A DNA stretch of 64,000 nt from Alkalisalibacterium limincola (GCF_008017755.1 NZ_VRTS01000002.1:124001-188000), one strand, 5' to 3'; shown: positions 27,574 through 42,146, counted from the stretch's first letter. The notes: generated by a model not told the origin, from the sequence alone. Program-made: numbers and translations.

Positions 27574-29157
27574 ATGGCCCGCAGCAACAAGACCACCAGC
27601 ACCAAGCACGAAAGCCGCGCCAAACTCGTGGTGCGCGAGGCCTGCACTGCCGACATCCCCGAGATCGTCGCACTGACCGCCCGCGCCTACGGTTCCGAGG
27701 GCGGCTACACCCCGGAAATGGTGACCGGACAGCTGACCCAGTTCGCCGAAGGGCAGTTCGTGGCGGTCTATGAAGGGAAGGTGGTCGGCTATTGCGCCAC
27801 CTTCCGGGCACCCGAGCGCATCGTCATGCGTCGACACACCTGGCCGGAGATCACCGGCGGCGGCTATGCCTCGCGGCACGACGCCAAGGGCGACTGGCTG
27901 TACGGCATGGAGATCTGCGTCGACCCGGAATACCGCGAGATCCGCATCGGCCGGCGCCTGTACGAGGAACGCAAGTGGCTGTGCCAGCACCTGGGCCTCA
28001 AGGGCATCGTCTTCGGTGGCCGGCTGCCCGGCTACGCACGGCGTGCCAAGCGTTTCGACAACGACGTCGAGGCCTACGTGGCCGAGGTGCAGGCGCGGCG
28101 CATCCGCGACCGCGCGCTGAGCTTCCAGCTGCGAAACGACTTCGAAGTGCGCGGCGTGCTGCCGGGCTACATGCCCGACGATGTCGAATCCAAGGGCTAT
28201 GCGGCGCACCTGGTGTGGCGCAACCCGAAGATCGATACCGACGAGGAGCTGCAGCTGGCCAAGGAGGAGGGCCGGGTCCAGGACATGGTGCGCGTGGCCA
28301 CGGTGCAGTACCAGCAGCGCCGGGTGAAGGATTTCGACGAGTTCGCCACCCAGGTGGAGTTCTTCGTCGACGTCGCCTCGGACTACCGCGCCGACTTCGT
28401 CGTCTTCCCCGAGCTGATGACGCTGCAGCTGCTTTCGATCGAGAACAAGCCGCTGTCGCCGGGCGCTTCGCTGGTGGCCCTGACCAGCTACACCGAGCGG
28501 GTCAAGGCGCTGTTCTCGCGACTGGCGGTGGAATACAACATCAACATCATCGGTGGTTCGCACCCGACCCAGGTCGAGGATGGCGACATCCACAACGTGT
28601 GTTACGTGTGCCTTCGCGACGGTTCGATCCACGAGCAGGAGAAGATCCACATCACGCCCAACGAGCGCAACTGGTGGGGCATCAGTGGCGGCGACCAGGC
28701 GCGCGTGATCATGACCGACTGCGGGCCGATCGCGGTGATGATCTGCTACGACAGCGAGTTTCCCGAACTGGGCCGGCACCTGGTCGACCAGGGCGCGAAC
28801 ATCATCTTCGTGCCGTTCTGCACCGACACCCGCGAGGGCTATCTGCGCGTGCGCTATTCCTGCCAGGCGCGCGCGATCGAAAACCAGTGCTACATGGTGC
28901 TTTCCGGCAATGTCGGCAACCTGCCGGGTGTGAACAACTTCGACATCCAGTATTCGCAGAGTTGCATCCTCACCCCGTGCGACTTCCCCTTTGCCCGGGA
29001 TGGCGTGGCCGCGGACACCACGGCGAATGCCGAGCAGGTCGCGTTCGCCGACCTGCGCCTGGAGACGCTGGCCGAGGCGCGCAATGCCGGCACCGTGCAG
29101 AACCTCAAGGACCGGCGCCACGACCTTTACCGGCTGCGCTGGCTGCCGCGCCGCTGA
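27574..29157 (+). CDS. GNAT acetyltransferase fused to carbon-nitrogen hydrolase
   Basis: A 527-residue two-domain protein. Residues ~15-215 are a GNAT domain (CVDPEYREIRIGRRLYEER) and ~235-510 a nitrilase-superfamily domain. The nitrilase triad is visible: Glu in FPELMT, Lys in EKIHITPNE and Cys in MICYDSEFPE. Such fusions are known in the nitrilase superfamily, and the substrate is unproven; an amide whose amine product is then acetylated, or the reverse, is a fair guess. It sits between E2 and E3 of pyruvate dehydrogenase on the same strand. ATG 27574 follows AGGAAG. Confidence 0.93.
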   Translation: MARSNKTTSTKHESRAKLVVREACTADIPEIVALTARAYGSEGGYTPEMVTGQLTQFAEGQFVAVYEGKVVGYCATFRAPERIVMRRHTWPEITGGGYASRHDAKGDWLYGMEICVDPEYREIRIGRRLYEERKWLCQHLGLKGIVFGGRLPGYARRAKRFDNDVEAYVAEVQARRIRDRALSFQLRNDFEVRGVLPGYMPDDVESKGYAAHLVWRNPKIDTDEELQLAKEEGRVQDMVRVATVQYQQRRVKDFDEFATQVEFFVDVASDYRADFVVFPELMTLQLLSIENKPLSPGASLVALTSYTERVKALFSRLAVEYNINIIGGSHPTQVEDGDIHNVCYVCLRDGSIHEQEKIHITPNERNWWGISGGDQARVIMTDCGPIAVMICYDSEFPELGRHLVDQGANIIFVPFCTDTREGYLRVRYSCQARAIENQCYMVLSGNVGNLPGVNNFDIQYSQSCILTPCDFPFARDGVAADTTANAEQVAFADLRLETLAEARNAGTVQNLKDRRHDLYRLRWLPRR

Positions 29158-29198
29158 GCACGACCCGACCATGAACTAAGGACGACGGAGACCCCCCC

Positions 29199-31129
<1,931 letters not shown>

Positions 31130-31161
31130 CACACCGCCCGGGCCCGCGCCGGGCGACATGC

Positions 31162-31185
31162 AAACGCCGCCATGGGCGGGGCGTT
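31162..31185. terminator. Possible bidirectional terminator between lpdA and the outer-membrane protein gene
   Basis: AAACGCCGCC (31162-31171) can pair with GGCGGGGCGTT (31175-31185) with a small bulge. The genes converge here, and the AACGCC/GGCGTT arms suit both strands. There is no long T tract. Confidence 0.4.
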
Positions 31186-31226
31186 GGTGGCACGGAGCCC
31201 GGAATGCAGACCCCTGAACGGCAGCC

Positions 31227-32108
31227 TCAGAACGCGAACGTCACGCCCAGGGTCGGGCCCCTGACGTCCAGCTCGCCCCGGGCCCGGCCGCGGTAGGTGA
31301 TCTCGCCGTCCGCCAGGCCACCACGGAAGTCGTCGGCGATCTTGAGGCGGAACCAGTCGTAGCCGGCGTGGACACCGAGGTTGCGGGTCACGCGGTACTC
31401 GGCATTGAGGCCCATGCGGATGTAGTGGCCATCCTCGCTGGTGAAGTTGCCCCAGCCGGTGCTGAAGCCCTGTGCGTCCATGGAGAGGATCCAGCGATCG
31501 GCGGGCTCGTAGACCACGCGCAGGCCGACCGAGGGTGCCCAGCGCCGCCGCACCCAGTCGTACTCGAAGCTCTCGCTGCGGGTTTCGCCATCGTATTCGG
31601 CCGTGGCCAGCACGTCGGCCCAGGCCTCCAGCCGCGCCCAGTGCACGCCGCCGGCCAGCCCGACCGTCCACTGGTCGGTACTGACGATCGCGTACTCGTA
31701 CATCAGGTTGAACAGCTCGAATTCGATGTCGAATCCGGCATCGCCGTGGATGCGGAGCTGCTCGTCGGGAAACTCGCCCGCCGTGATCGTCTCGTCGAAC
31801 GGATAGCGCCTGCCCTGCGCCGTCTCGTAATGGGCGGCCAGAAGACGCTGGCGATCGGTGAAGCGCCACATCGCCTGGACGTGGGGCCGGGTTCGCGTGC
31901 CGCGGATCTGGTCGCGGCCGCCGAAGGCCACCGAGAACGGGAAATCGTCCGTTCGGGCCCGGCCATCGGCCGCCAATTCAAGCTGCGAATCGGTGTGGAA
32001 GCCGCTGATCTTCAGCGTGAAGCGGTCATCCTGGGCCGTCGCCGGTCCAGCGGTCGCCAGCATGCCGAGCGTGATGGCGGTGGCGAGACTTCGATAAGTG
32101 GGGGTCAT
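31227..32108 (-). CDS. Predicted outer-membrane beta-barrel protein of unknown function
   Basis: A 293-residue exported protein with a signal peptide (about 1-25, cleaved after TAQ) and regular amphipathic strands (HVQAMWRFTDRQRLLAAHY, WTVGLAGGVHWARLEA, GLRVVYEPADRWILSMDAQG). It ends ...GPTLGVTFAF, and a C-terminal Phe after a beta strand is the usual BAM recognition signal. I see no family name. ATG 32108 fits the signal peptide. It converges on lpdA and is divergent from the cation antiporter gene. Confidence 0.65.
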   Translation of the reverse strand: MTPTYRSLATAITLGMLATAGPATAQDDRFTLKISGFHTDSQLELAADGRARTDDFPFSVAFGGRDQIRGTRTRPHVQAMWRFTDRQRLLAAHYETAQGRRYPFDETITAGEFPDEQLRIHGDAGFDIEFELFNLMYEYAIVSTDQWTVGLAGGVHWARLEAWADVLATAEYDGETRSESFEYDWVRRRWAPSVGLRVVYEPADRWILSMDAQGFSTGWGNFTSEDGHYIRMGLNAEYRVTRNLGVHAGYDWFRLKIADDFRGGLADGEITYRGRARGELDVRGPTLGVTFAF

Positions 32109-32257
32109 GGTGTCGTCCTTGACGATGCGTGAATATCCGCCGAAGTTAGCAGTGCGCATCCAAATGCAGACTGAGCGACGAGCTCGCCCTTGACAGTCGA
32201 TTCACACTGGCGGCCTCCCGTGGCACGGCCAGCACGCTGGAAGCCGTCCGCAGCCCT

Positions 32258-32263
32258 TACAAT
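32258..32263 (+). promoter_or_regulatory. Candidate -10 element of the cation antiporter gene
   Basis: TACAAT in the context CTTACAATGCGACGCC, about 30 bp before the ATG at 32294. No strong -35 is seen. It lies in the 185-bp divergent gap. Confidence 0.4.
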
Positions 32264-32293
32264 GCGACGCCGCCCCCCTCCCAGAGAGCATCG

Positions 32294-33253
32294 ATGGTCA
32301 TCCAATTGCTGGTGTTCCTTGTCGGGCTGGGCCTGCTGGTGGTCGGTGCCAACCTGTTCATCCGTGGTGCGGGGGGTATCGCGCTGCGATTTGGGATCAG
32401 CCCCTTCGTGGTCGGCATGGTCCTGGTCGGTTTCGGCACGTCGATGCCCGAGCTGGCCGTGAACCTGACCGCGGTGTTCGAGAACCGGCTCGACCTGGCC
32501 GTCGGCAATGTCGTGGGCAGCAATATCTCCAATGTCGGCCTTATCCTCGGCACGGCGGCGCTGATCGCGCCGATGGCCATTCCCCGGCGTGTGTTCCGCA
32601 GTGAGCTGCCCGTGCTGGCGGGCCTGTCGCTCGGCTTCTGGCTGCTGGTGCTCGATGGGCGGCTGGGACGCATCGACGCCGGGATCCTGCTGGCTGGCTT
32701 CGCGGTGATGATGGTGGTGATGGCCCGGGGCAGCCGCGAGCTGCCGGTCGCCGTCGAGGACGAGATCGGTGTCGACCCCGAGCAGGCGCGGCAATCCACC
32801 TGGCCACATGTGTGGCGCCTCGTCGTGGGCCTGGTGCTGTTGCTGGGTGGCTCGAAGCTGATGGTCGACGCCGCGGTGGCACTGGCCCTGTCGTGGGGGG
32901 TGAGCGAGCTGGTCATCGGCCTGACCGTGGTGGCGATCGGCACCTCGCTGCCGGAGCTGGCGGCTTCGGTGGTGGCCGCGCTGCGCGGCGAGGCCGAGAT
33001 CGCCGTGGGCAACGTGCTCGGTTCCAACGTGTTCAACCTGCTGTTGATCCTGGGCGTGACCGCGATGGTGCAGCCCCTGCCGGTGGCTGGCAGCCTCATA
33101 CGCATCGACATCGTGCTGATGATCGCGTTCGTGCTCGTGATCTACCCGTTGGCCCTGCGCAAGAGAAGGCTGGGACGCTTCGGTGGCGTGGTGTTGCTGG
33201 CTGCGTTCGCCGCCTTCCTCGCCTCGCAGTTCATGCGCACGCCAATGATGTGA
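32294..33253 (+). CDS. Calcium/sodium antiporter, CaCA superfamily (YrbG-like)
   Basis: A 319-residue inner-membrane exchanger with ten hydrophobic segments in two inverted halves. The alpha repeats are clear: GFGTSMPELAVN plus GNVVGSNISNVGL in the first half, and AIGTSLPELAAS plus GNVLGSNVFNLL in the second. These acidic residues bind the exchanged cations. The enzyme uses the Na+ or H+ gradient to expel Ca2+. It converges on the Mrp operon, with stops 14 bp apart, and the two may serve a common ion-balance role, which is inference. Confidence 0.94.
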   Translation: MVIQLLVFLVGLGLLVVGANLFIRGAGGIALRFGISPFVVGMVLVGFGTSMPELAVNLTAVFENRLDLAVGNVVGSNISNVGLILGTAALIAPMAIPRRVFRSELPVLAGLSLGFWLLVLDGRLGRIDAGILLAGFAVMMVVMARGSRELPVAVEDEIGVDPEQARQSTWPHVWRLVVGLVLLLGGSKLMVDAAVALALSWGVSELVIGLTVVAIGTSLPELAASVVAALRGEAEIAVGNVLGSNVFNLLLILGVTAMVQPLPVAGSLIRIDIVLMIAFVLVIYPLALRKRRLGRFGGVVLLAAFAAFLASQFMRTPMM

Positions 33254-33266
33254 GGCTGGCCCGGAC

Positions 33267-33580
33267 TCAGGCGTCCGGGCGTTTGGCGTCGCGGAGTTCC
33301 GCCTTCGTGTACGCATGGCGGCCGCGGCCCGTGCCAGCATGTGCGAGGCCACCGGCAGCGTCATCAGCAGCAGCGCCAGGATGGCCACGATGCGCCCCCA
33401 CCAGGCCGGATCGTTGACCTCCAGGCCGACGCCGATCAACACCAGGCCCAGCGCCAGCGTGGCGGACTTCGTGGCGGCATGCTGGCGCGAAAGCGCATCG
33501 GGCAACAGGAACAGTCCCAGCGCGGCGACCACCAGCAGCAGTACCCCGGCGAAGGCGATGATCAGGGCGAGCGTGCTCAT
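33267..33580 (-). CDS. mrpG: Mrp antiporter subunit G, one frameshift
   Basis: Small membrane subunit of the Mrp Na+/H+ antiporter with three transmembrane helices (MSTLALIIAFAGVLLLVVAA, LPDALSRQHAATKSATLALG and ILALLLMTLPVASHMLARAA). Read directly, the frame runs on without stop into antisense sequence. If one base is added near 33312 the tail becomes TKAELRDAKRPDA and stops at 33267, giving about 104 residues, the normal length. ATG 33580 overlaps the mrpF stop (ATGA). It is the last gene of the operon. Confidence 0.85.
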
Positions 33581-33855
33581 TCCGCGTCCTCCGGCGAGGC
33601 GTCGATCAACCGGGCCCAGACGATCGTCGCAACGAAGCCGACCACGGCCAGGCCGATCGCCACATCGAGGAAGAGCACCCGGCCCGACGTCAGGGCGGCG
33701 GCCGTCGCCAGTGCGAGGTTCGCGGAGAACACCAGTTCCAGCGCCACCACCCGGTCGGCCTGGGTGGGGCCGCGCAGCATCCGCGCCAGCGCCATGAACA
33801 GCGCCAGCAGGGCACCGCCCACGATCAGCATCACCATCAGCTCGCCCGTGTTCAT
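33577..33855 (-). CDS. mrpF: Mrp antiporter subunit F
   Basis: A 92-residue subunit with three transmembrane helices and the conserved stretch LRGPTQADRVVALELV after the first helix. MrpF subunits are small membrane components needed for assembly of the antiporter complex. Its start overlaps the mrpE stop and its stop overlaps the mrpG start, both as four-base overlaps, which shows tight translational coupling. Confidence 0.93.
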   Translation of the reverse strand: MNTGELMVMLIVGGALLALFMALARMLRGPTQADRVVALELVFSANLALATAAALTSGRVLFLDVAIGLAVVGFVATIVWARLIDASPEDAE

Positions 33856-34193
33856 TTGGGCCTCCTGTCGGGGTACATGTACTGCAGTGGTGCCTCGAAC
33901 TGCTTGCGGATCTTTTCAATCGTCCGCACGGGATGGCTGGCGTCGAGCAGGTGCAGCAGCAACTCCTGTCGCTCGGTATCGATGTCGATCGTGGTGGTGC
34001 CCGGCGTCAACGTGATCATGCAGCCCAGGACGGTCACCCCGAACTCGCTGAGGTTGTCGTAGCGCATGCGGATCAGGCCCGGTACGAGGCGACGGCCGGG
34101 ACGCACGATCGACCAGGACGTGGTAATGCCCGAGGTGACCACCTGCCACAGGAAGCGCAGCAGCAGTCGCACGCCGGTCAGCAACCAGGTCAT
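33852..34193 (-). CDS. mrpE: Mrp antiporter subunit E
   Basis: A 113-residue membrane subunit. An N-terminal hydrophobic part (LLTGVRLLLRFLWQVVTSGI) is followed by the cytoplasmic domain with LGCMITLTPGTTTIDID, the MrpE hallmark. It is shorter than the ~160 residues of Bacillus MrpE because only one N-terminal helical stretch is present. Start ATG 34193 overlaps the mrpD stop. Confidence 0.92.
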   Translation of the reverse strand: MTWLLTGVRLLLRFLWQVVTSGITTSWSIVRPGRRLVPGLIRMRYDNLSEFGVTVLGCMITLTPGTTTIDIDTERQELLLHLLDASHPVRTIEKIRKQFEAPLQYMYPDRRPK

Positions 34194-35650
34194 GGTGTCA
34201 CCCCCATCACGCGCGCGGCTTCCTCTGCGAAGGTGTACAGCGGCTGCGGCCAGACGCCGATCGCCACGGTGATCAGCGCCAGGCCGATCGTTACGATCCA
34301 GGCCGGCCCCAGGCGGGTGGCGGCCGGCAGCGTCCATGTCTCGTCCGGGTGGCGGGCCCAGAAGGCCTGCATCCAGATCTTCATCATCGAGTACAGGGTC
34401 AGGAAGCCCACCAGCAGTGCCGCGGCTGCCCAGGCCATCTCGCCCTGGGTCAGCGACTCGCGCACCACGATGAACTTGGCCCAGAACCCCGACAGCGGCG
34501 GGATGCCGACCAGCGACAGCGCGGGCACGAGGAACAGGACGCCCAGCCACGGTCGCGTCTTCCACAGGCCACCGATGCGCCGCAGGTCGTAGCTGCCGGT
34601 GAGCTTGAAGATGATCGCCGCGATCAGGAACAGGTTCGCCTTCACGATGATGTGGTGGAGGATGTAGAACACCGTGCCGATCTTGCCCGGGTCGGAATTG
34701 AGCGAGATGCCCAGCAGCATGTAGCCGATCTGGCTGACGATGTGGAAGGCCAGGATGCGGCGCATGTCCCAGTGGTAGGCCGCGCCCAGCACGCCGGTGA
34801 CCATGGTGGCCACCGCCACCCAGCCCAGCACCTGGAAGGCGATGTCGGGCGTGACCACGAACACGTCACCAAGCATGCGCAGCACCGCGTACACGCCGAC
34901 CTTGGTCAACAACGCCGCGAACAGCGCCAGCAGCGGTGCCGGCAGCGTGTGGTAGCTCGCCGGCAGCCAGGCGAACACCGGGAACGAACCCGCCTTGATC
35001 AGGAAGGCCAGGCACACCAGGGCCACCGGTGCCAGCAGCCGCAGCGGTTCGATGCCCTGGGAGGCCTCGGCCATCGCCGCGTAGTTCACATGTCCGGTCA
35101 GGCCATAGATGCCGGCGATGCCGGCCAGGAACAGCAACGTGCCGACCGCATTGAGCACGAAATACTTCAGCGTGGCGTCGAGATGGCGTCGGCCCATGCC
35201 CAGGGCCAGCAGTCCAAGCGAGGCCAGCAGCATGATCTCGAACCACACATAGAGGTTGAACAGGTCGCCGGTGATGAAGGCGCCGGCGACGCCGGCAAGC
35301 AGCGCGTGCACCAGCGGGTGCAGCGTGGGGACTTCTTCCGCCGGGTCGGCACTCGAGCGCTGGAACAGCAGTGCGGCCACGCCCATCAGCGCCGTGATCA
35401 CCGCCATGCTGGCGCTGAGCGGGTCGACCACGAACTCGATGCCGAACGGGGCCTGCCAGTTGCCGAACGCGGTGCGCTGCACGCCGTCGGAAACCACGCG
35501 CCCGAGCAGCAGCAGCGTGCAACCCAGCAGGGTGAAGGCGCCGACCAGGCTCAGGTTGGCGGTCAGTCGCGCGCGGCCCTGGGTCAGCGTGGTCAGCAGC
35601 GCGAAGGCCAGCGGGACCAGCGCCGGGGAAACGACCAGGAAGGCGCTCAT
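34190..35650 (-). CDS. mrpD: Mrp antiporter subunit D
   Basis: A 486-residue, ~14-helix subunit homologous to complex I NuoM/NuoN. It carries the conserved Glu of the first half (VWFEIMLLASLGLLAL) and Lys residues in LIKAGSFPVFAWLP and LLTKVGVYAVLRM, plus HHIIVKANLFL. These residues form proton or sodium pathways in the family. Start ATG 35650 overlaps the mrpC stop. Confidence 0.95.
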   Translation of the reverse strand: MSAFLVVSPALVPLAFALLTTLTQGRARLTANLSLVGAFTLLGCTLLLLGRVVSDGVQRTAFGNWQAPFGIEFVVDPLSASMAVITALMGVAALLFQRSSADPAEEVPTLHPLVHALLAGVAGAFITGDLFNLYVWFEIMLLASLGLLALGMGRRHLDATLKYFVLNAVGTLLFLAGIAGIYGLTGHVNYAAMAEASQGIEPLRLLAPVALVCLAFLIKAGSFPVFAWLPASYHTLPAPLLALFAALLTKVGVYAVLRMLGDVFVVTPDIAFQVLGWVAVATMVTGVLGAAYHWDMRRILAFHIVSQIGYMLLGISLNSDPGKIGTVFYILHHIIVKANLFLIAAIIFKLTGSYDLRRIGGLWKTRPWLGVLFLVPALSLVGIPPLSGFWAKFIVVRESLTQGEMAWAAAALLVGFLTLYSMMKIWMQAFWARHPDETWTLPAATRLGPAWIVTIGLALITVAIGVWPQPLYTFAEEAARVMGVTP

Positions 35651-36039
35651 CGTCGTGCGTCCTCCAGGATCGCCGGCTTGCCGTCGTCGCCCGCCGGCGG
35701 CTCGGCATCGCGCAGTTCATCGGTGTCGCCCTCACCGGTCTCCTGCTTCACCGACAGCGCCAGCACCAGCGAGAAGCAGGTCAGCGCGAAGCCGATCACG
35801 ATCGCGGTGAGCACCAGCGCCTGCGGCAGCGGGTTGGAGCCATCGACCAGGGCCTCCAGCCCCTTTTCGATGACGGGCGGCGAGCCGGTGCCGACCCGGC
35901 CGGCGGTGAACAGCATCAGGTTCGCCGCCGAGCCGATGAGCGACACGCCGATCACCACGCGCAACACACTGCGCGAGAGCAGCAGGAAGACGCCGGCCGC
36001 AAGGACCGCGCCGATGGCCAGGGCGAGCATCCAGCTCAT
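35647..36039 (-). CDS. mrpC: Mrp antiporter subunit C
   Basis: A 130-residue subunit homologous to complex I NuoK, with three transmembrane helices. The NuoK-like stretch [17 protein letters not shown] and [16 protein letters not shown] are clear. The hydrophilic C-terminal tail is acidic ([17 protein letters not shown]). ATG 36039 overlaps the stop of mrpB by four bases. Confidence 0.94.
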   Translation of the reverse strand: MSWMLALAIGAVLAAGVFLLLSRSVLRVVIGVSLIGSAANLMLFTAGRVGTGSPPVIEKGLEALVDGSNPLPQALVLTAIVIGFALTCFSLVLALSVKQETGEGDTDELRDAEPPAGDDGKPAILEDARR

Positions 36040-36463
36040 GCGGGTTCCTCGTCGATGGCGATGGCCTGGGCGCAGAATCCACCAAGTGCGCCCCAGACCG
36101 CGGCGAACACGCCGATGTCGAACACCAGCACGGTGGACAGCTTCAATTCGGTGAAGCCCAGCGGCAGCGTCATCCAAAGATGGGTCATGTAGGGCAGGCC
36201 CAGGAACAGCGCGGGCACGCCGCTGAGCAGCGAAGCCAGCACGCCGGCGGCGGCCAGGCGCATCGCGCCGAGCGGCAGCCGGCCCAGGGCGCGCTCCGAC
36301 CCGTGTGCCACCGCCAGCATCGCGGTCGCGGAGACCGCCACCATGCCACCGATGAATCCGCCACCGGGCTCATTGTGCCCGCGCAGCAGGATCCACACCG
36401 ACACCAGCAGCATCAGCGGGTACAGGCTGCGCGCGACGACGCTGAGGATCAGGGCGCGCGGAC

Positions 36464-36467
<4 letters not shown>
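36036..36467 (-). CDS. mrpB: Mrp antiporter subunit B
   Basis: A 143-residue MrpB subunit with four transmembrane helices. The signature [19 protein letters not shown] lies near residue 27-46. Its start overlaps the stop of mrpA. MrpB is essential for antiport in the systems studied. Confidence 0.94.
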
Positions 36468-38758
<2,291 letters not shown>

Positions 38759-38900
38759 GGTCTCCACTGGGGTGCGTGGCGGTTGGGCCTCGATCGAAGA
38801 TCGCCGCGGGCCGCGAAATCAAGACGGCTATGCTATCAAACGCGCATTTGACGGCCAATCGGGTCGAGGTGGCGTGCAGGCGGTGGCGAGGGAATCGCCC

Positions 38901-39814
38901 ATGGGAGGGCGTGTGGCGGAACGGAACTGGCTGGTTGTCGGTGCAAGTGGTGGGGTCGGGGCGGCCGTACTCGAACGGCTGGCCGCCACTGCAGACGCGG
39001 TGCAGGCACTGAGCCGCGCGGCGAGGACGTCCACGCCATCGCGGGGCGTGCGCTGGCACGTGGGCGACCTCAATACCGCGAACCCAGCGGAGGTCGGGTC
39101 GCCAACGCACGTGGTCAGTGCAGGCCCCCTGGACGCGTTCGCCGGGTATCTCGCAAAGGCGGAGTGGCCGCCGGGTACGGTGGTCGTCGCGCTGTCATCG
39201 ATGAGCGCGAGCACCAAGGCTGCTGGTGGCCATCGGTCCGAGCGCGAGGTCGCGCGGCGTCTGCTCGACGCGGAGCAGGCCCTGTTCGCGCGCGCCGGAC
39301 ACAGGGCGTGGCCTGTGGTCGTCCTGCGGCCCACGCTGATCTGGGGTGCGGGGGATCGAAGCATCACCCCGCTGCTTGCCCTCGCGCGGCGCACCGGAGC
39401 ACTGCCACTGCCGCGCGGGGCGACCGGCCTCCGGCAACCGGTGCATGTCGCCGACCTGGCCCAAGCCCTGGTGCGCGCGGCGCAGAACCCGGACATCGGG
39501 CCTGGCCCATGGCCGGCACCGGGAGGCGAGGTCCTCGCGTTCGATGAAATGCTGGCGCGGGCCTTGGCCGTCGCGTGCCGCAAGCGCGTTTGCTACGAGT
39601 GCCCGATGGTCCCTGCCGGGTGCTCGAGGCATTGCTGCTGCGATTGCCGGGCAGGATCGGGCGGGTCGCGAGCCAGTCGCATCGCACCCGCGGCGACCTG
39701 GATGTCGGCGCTGCGGCCGTGTGGTCGCGACTTGGAATCCAGCCGCGCGGATTCGACCCGGACGCGGCCAGCTTCCCGGCGCTCCCGGGGTCCCGGAGCG
39801 GTGCCGCATCCTGA
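38901..39814 (+). CDS. NAD(P)-binding Rossmann-fold protein (atypical SDR/epimerase-like), one frameshift
   Basis: The N terminus has the nucleotide-binding motif VVGASGGVGAAVL. Later stretches are VVALSSMSAST and LRPTLIWGAGDRSITPLL, like atypical SDRs, but the usual Tyr-x-x-x-Lys is replaced by a Ser/Arg-rich segment (GGHRSEREVARRLLDAEQ), so a catalytic role is uncertain. Around 39560-39600 one base seems missing; the C-terminal part then reads VPDGPCRVLEALLLRLPG to the stop at 39814, for about 304 residues. A GTG at 38913 after GGAGG is an alternative start. Function unknown. Confidence 0.68.
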
Positions 39815-39887
39815 GCGCGGGTGCGGTGCGTGCCCACATGCTGCGACGCAGCAACCCAACTGCCCCGGAACTCCGTACGCTACAGCA

Positions 39888-39917
39888 TTGCCAACGCGTG
39901 AAAGTCACACCTAAGAT
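39888..39917 (+). promoter_or_regulatory. Sigma-70-type promoter for the lipase-RND gene set
   Basis: -35 TTGCCA (39888-39893) and -10 TAAGAT (39912-39917) are separated by 18 bp and lie in an unusually AT-rich patch. The leader of about 37 nt ends in a GGGGGGGAA ribosome site before ATG 39961. The -35 matches five of six consensus bases. Confidence 0.5.
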
Positions 39918-39960
39918 ACCTCTGCATTTAACGCATCCTTTCCCTGGGGGGGAATACACA

Positions 39961-42122
39961 ATGAAGGCCCGATTCCTTTTGGCCGCGTCCTTGTCGACTG
40001 TGCTGCTCGCCGCGTGTGGCGGGTCCAGCAGCGAGGGACGCTCCGTGCCGGTGCCGCCGGCACCGCCGGTGACCGGCGTCATCACCGCCCGCTTCGATCC
40101 CGCGGCATCGCCGTCGGTCCTTCCTTCGGCCATCAACCTGGCGTTCCAGGGCACGACCGACCTGACCCTGAACCCGCCAGTGGCCGATCCGGGCAACTTC
40201 GGCGACCCCGCCGTGGCCATCAGTGCACTTGACGGATTCGGTACGGTGACTCCGATCACCACCTCCTTCAGCAGCGCACCGAATCGGCCACGCTGACGCC
40301 GGGCAACGGCGTGCGTGTGTTCGAGGTCACCCTCTCGGGCCCCGGTGGCGGCGTCACCGGCGTCGAGCGCGAGCTGACCGCGCAGGAGTTCGCCGTCGCA
40401 CCGGTGGGCACCGATCCGTCCGGCCGCACGGTGGCCATCGTGCCGCTGCGCCCGCTCAAGCAGATCACCAGCTACATGGTGGTGCTGACCAATTCGGTCC
40501 GCGACGGCCAGGGCAACCCGGCCACCCCGGACCAGACCTACTTCTTCACCCAGAGCCAGACCCCGCTGTGCGTCAACGGCCAGAGCCAGATCCCGGCGCT
40601 GACCAACCAGCAGGCCTGCGCGCTCGAGCCGCTGCGCCTGCTGACCAACTCCCAGGAAGCCGCGGCCGCGGCCGCAGGGGTGCCGCGCACGAACATCGCG
40701 CTGAGCTGGACCTTCACCACGCAGAGCATCAGCCCGGTGCTGCAGGCCGTGCGCTCGACCGTGCAGCCCGCGGCGGTCACCCTGGTGCCGACCGGCCTCA
40801 CGATCGGTGATGTCGCGCCGGTGCCGCCGGTGGCCGACCTCATCGTCGGTGCCATGAACCTGCCGTACTACCTGGACGCCGCCGAGGCGCCCAACGACCC
40901 GACGCCGCTGCAGACATTCTGGCAGGCGAACCCGGGCGCGTACGTGCCGCCGTTCGACCAGTTCGGGCTGGACCCGAACTCCACCAACCTGACCTATGCC
41001 AATCCGTTCCCGGCGCAGAAGGACACGGTGCGCATCCCGGTGCTGGTGACGGTGCCGAATGCGAATTCGGGCCGGACCCAGCCTGCCGACGGCTGGCCGG
41101 TGGTGATCTACCAGCACGGCATCACCCGCAACCGCACCGACGCGATCGCGCTGGCTGCCGGCCTGGCTGCCCAGGGCTATGCGGTGGTCTCGATCGACCT
41201 GCCGCTGCACGGCATCACCGATCCCGCCAACCCGCTGTACGCGGAGGGTCCGATGGTCGGAGCGCTGGGTGGCCGGGAGCGCCACTTCAACCTCGACCTC
41301 GACGGCGAGGCCGGCATCGACGGTTCCGGTGCCTACTTCATCAACCTGTCGTCCCTGCTGACCTCGCGCGACAACATGCGCCAGGGCATCGTCGACCTGT
41401 TCACGCTCGCGGTTTCCATCGACGGCATGAGCGTGGGTGGCGTGATCAACTTCGATGGCAGCGACGTCAGCTTCGTCGGCCAGTCGCTGGGCGGCATCAT
41501 CGGCACCGGCTTCGTCAGCATGGAGCCGACCGTGGGCGTGGGCGTGATCTCGGTGGCGGGTGGCGGCATCGCCCAGCTGCTCAATGGTTCGGCCACCTTC
41601 GGCCCGGTGATCCGTGCCGGTCTGGAGCAGGTCGGCGTCATGCCCGGCACGCCGCAGTTCGCGCAGTTCCTGGGCGCGGCCCAGACGGTGATCGACTCCG
41701 CCGACCCGATCAACATCGCAGCATTCTCGGCGGGCAACGCCTTCCTGCTGCATGAGGTCGTTGGTGGCGACACCTTGTCCGGTGGTGTCGTCAACTTGCC
41801 CGACCAGGTGGTGCCCAACGCCGTCACCGGCGCCCCGCTTTCGGGCACCGAACCACTCATCCGTGTGCTTGGCCTGGACAGCATCACCCAGGCAGGCGTG
41901 TACACGAACGAGGGCGAGGCGGTTCGCGCCGCCGTGCGCTTCACCCAGGGCGAACACGGTTCGCTCCTGAGCCCGGCACGCAGCGATGCGCTGCATCCGC
42001 CGGGGTCGCCGACTGGCTTCATCGCGGTGACCACCGAGATGCAGACCCAGGCCGGAAGCTTCATCGTCAGCGGCGGCACGGCCGTCGTGGTGACCGATGA
42101 AGACGTGATCCGCACCGAATAA
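39961..42122 (+). CDS. Pla-1/cef-type extracellular lipase, lipoprotein (VolA-like), one frameshift
   Basis: A lipoprotein signal peptide ends in the lipobox LLAAC (Cys19). Residues ~35-200 match the N-terminal domain of bacterial virulence-factor lipases (ISALDGFGTVTPI, GNGVRVFEVTL, VPLRPLKQITSYMVVLTNS). The alpha/beta-hydrolase part has the nucleophile elbow FVGQSLGG (Ser ~509) and a late His in TQGEHGSLLSP. Near 40280 one base is missing; restored, the frame reads ...ESATLTPGNGVRVFEV and gives ~720 residues. Vibrio VolA, of this family, is a surface lysophospholipase that feeds fatty acids to an outer-membrane channel. First gene of the 39.9-49.3 kb set. Confidence 0.88.
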
Positions 42123-42146
42123 GCCCGACTCGAGGACATGCACATC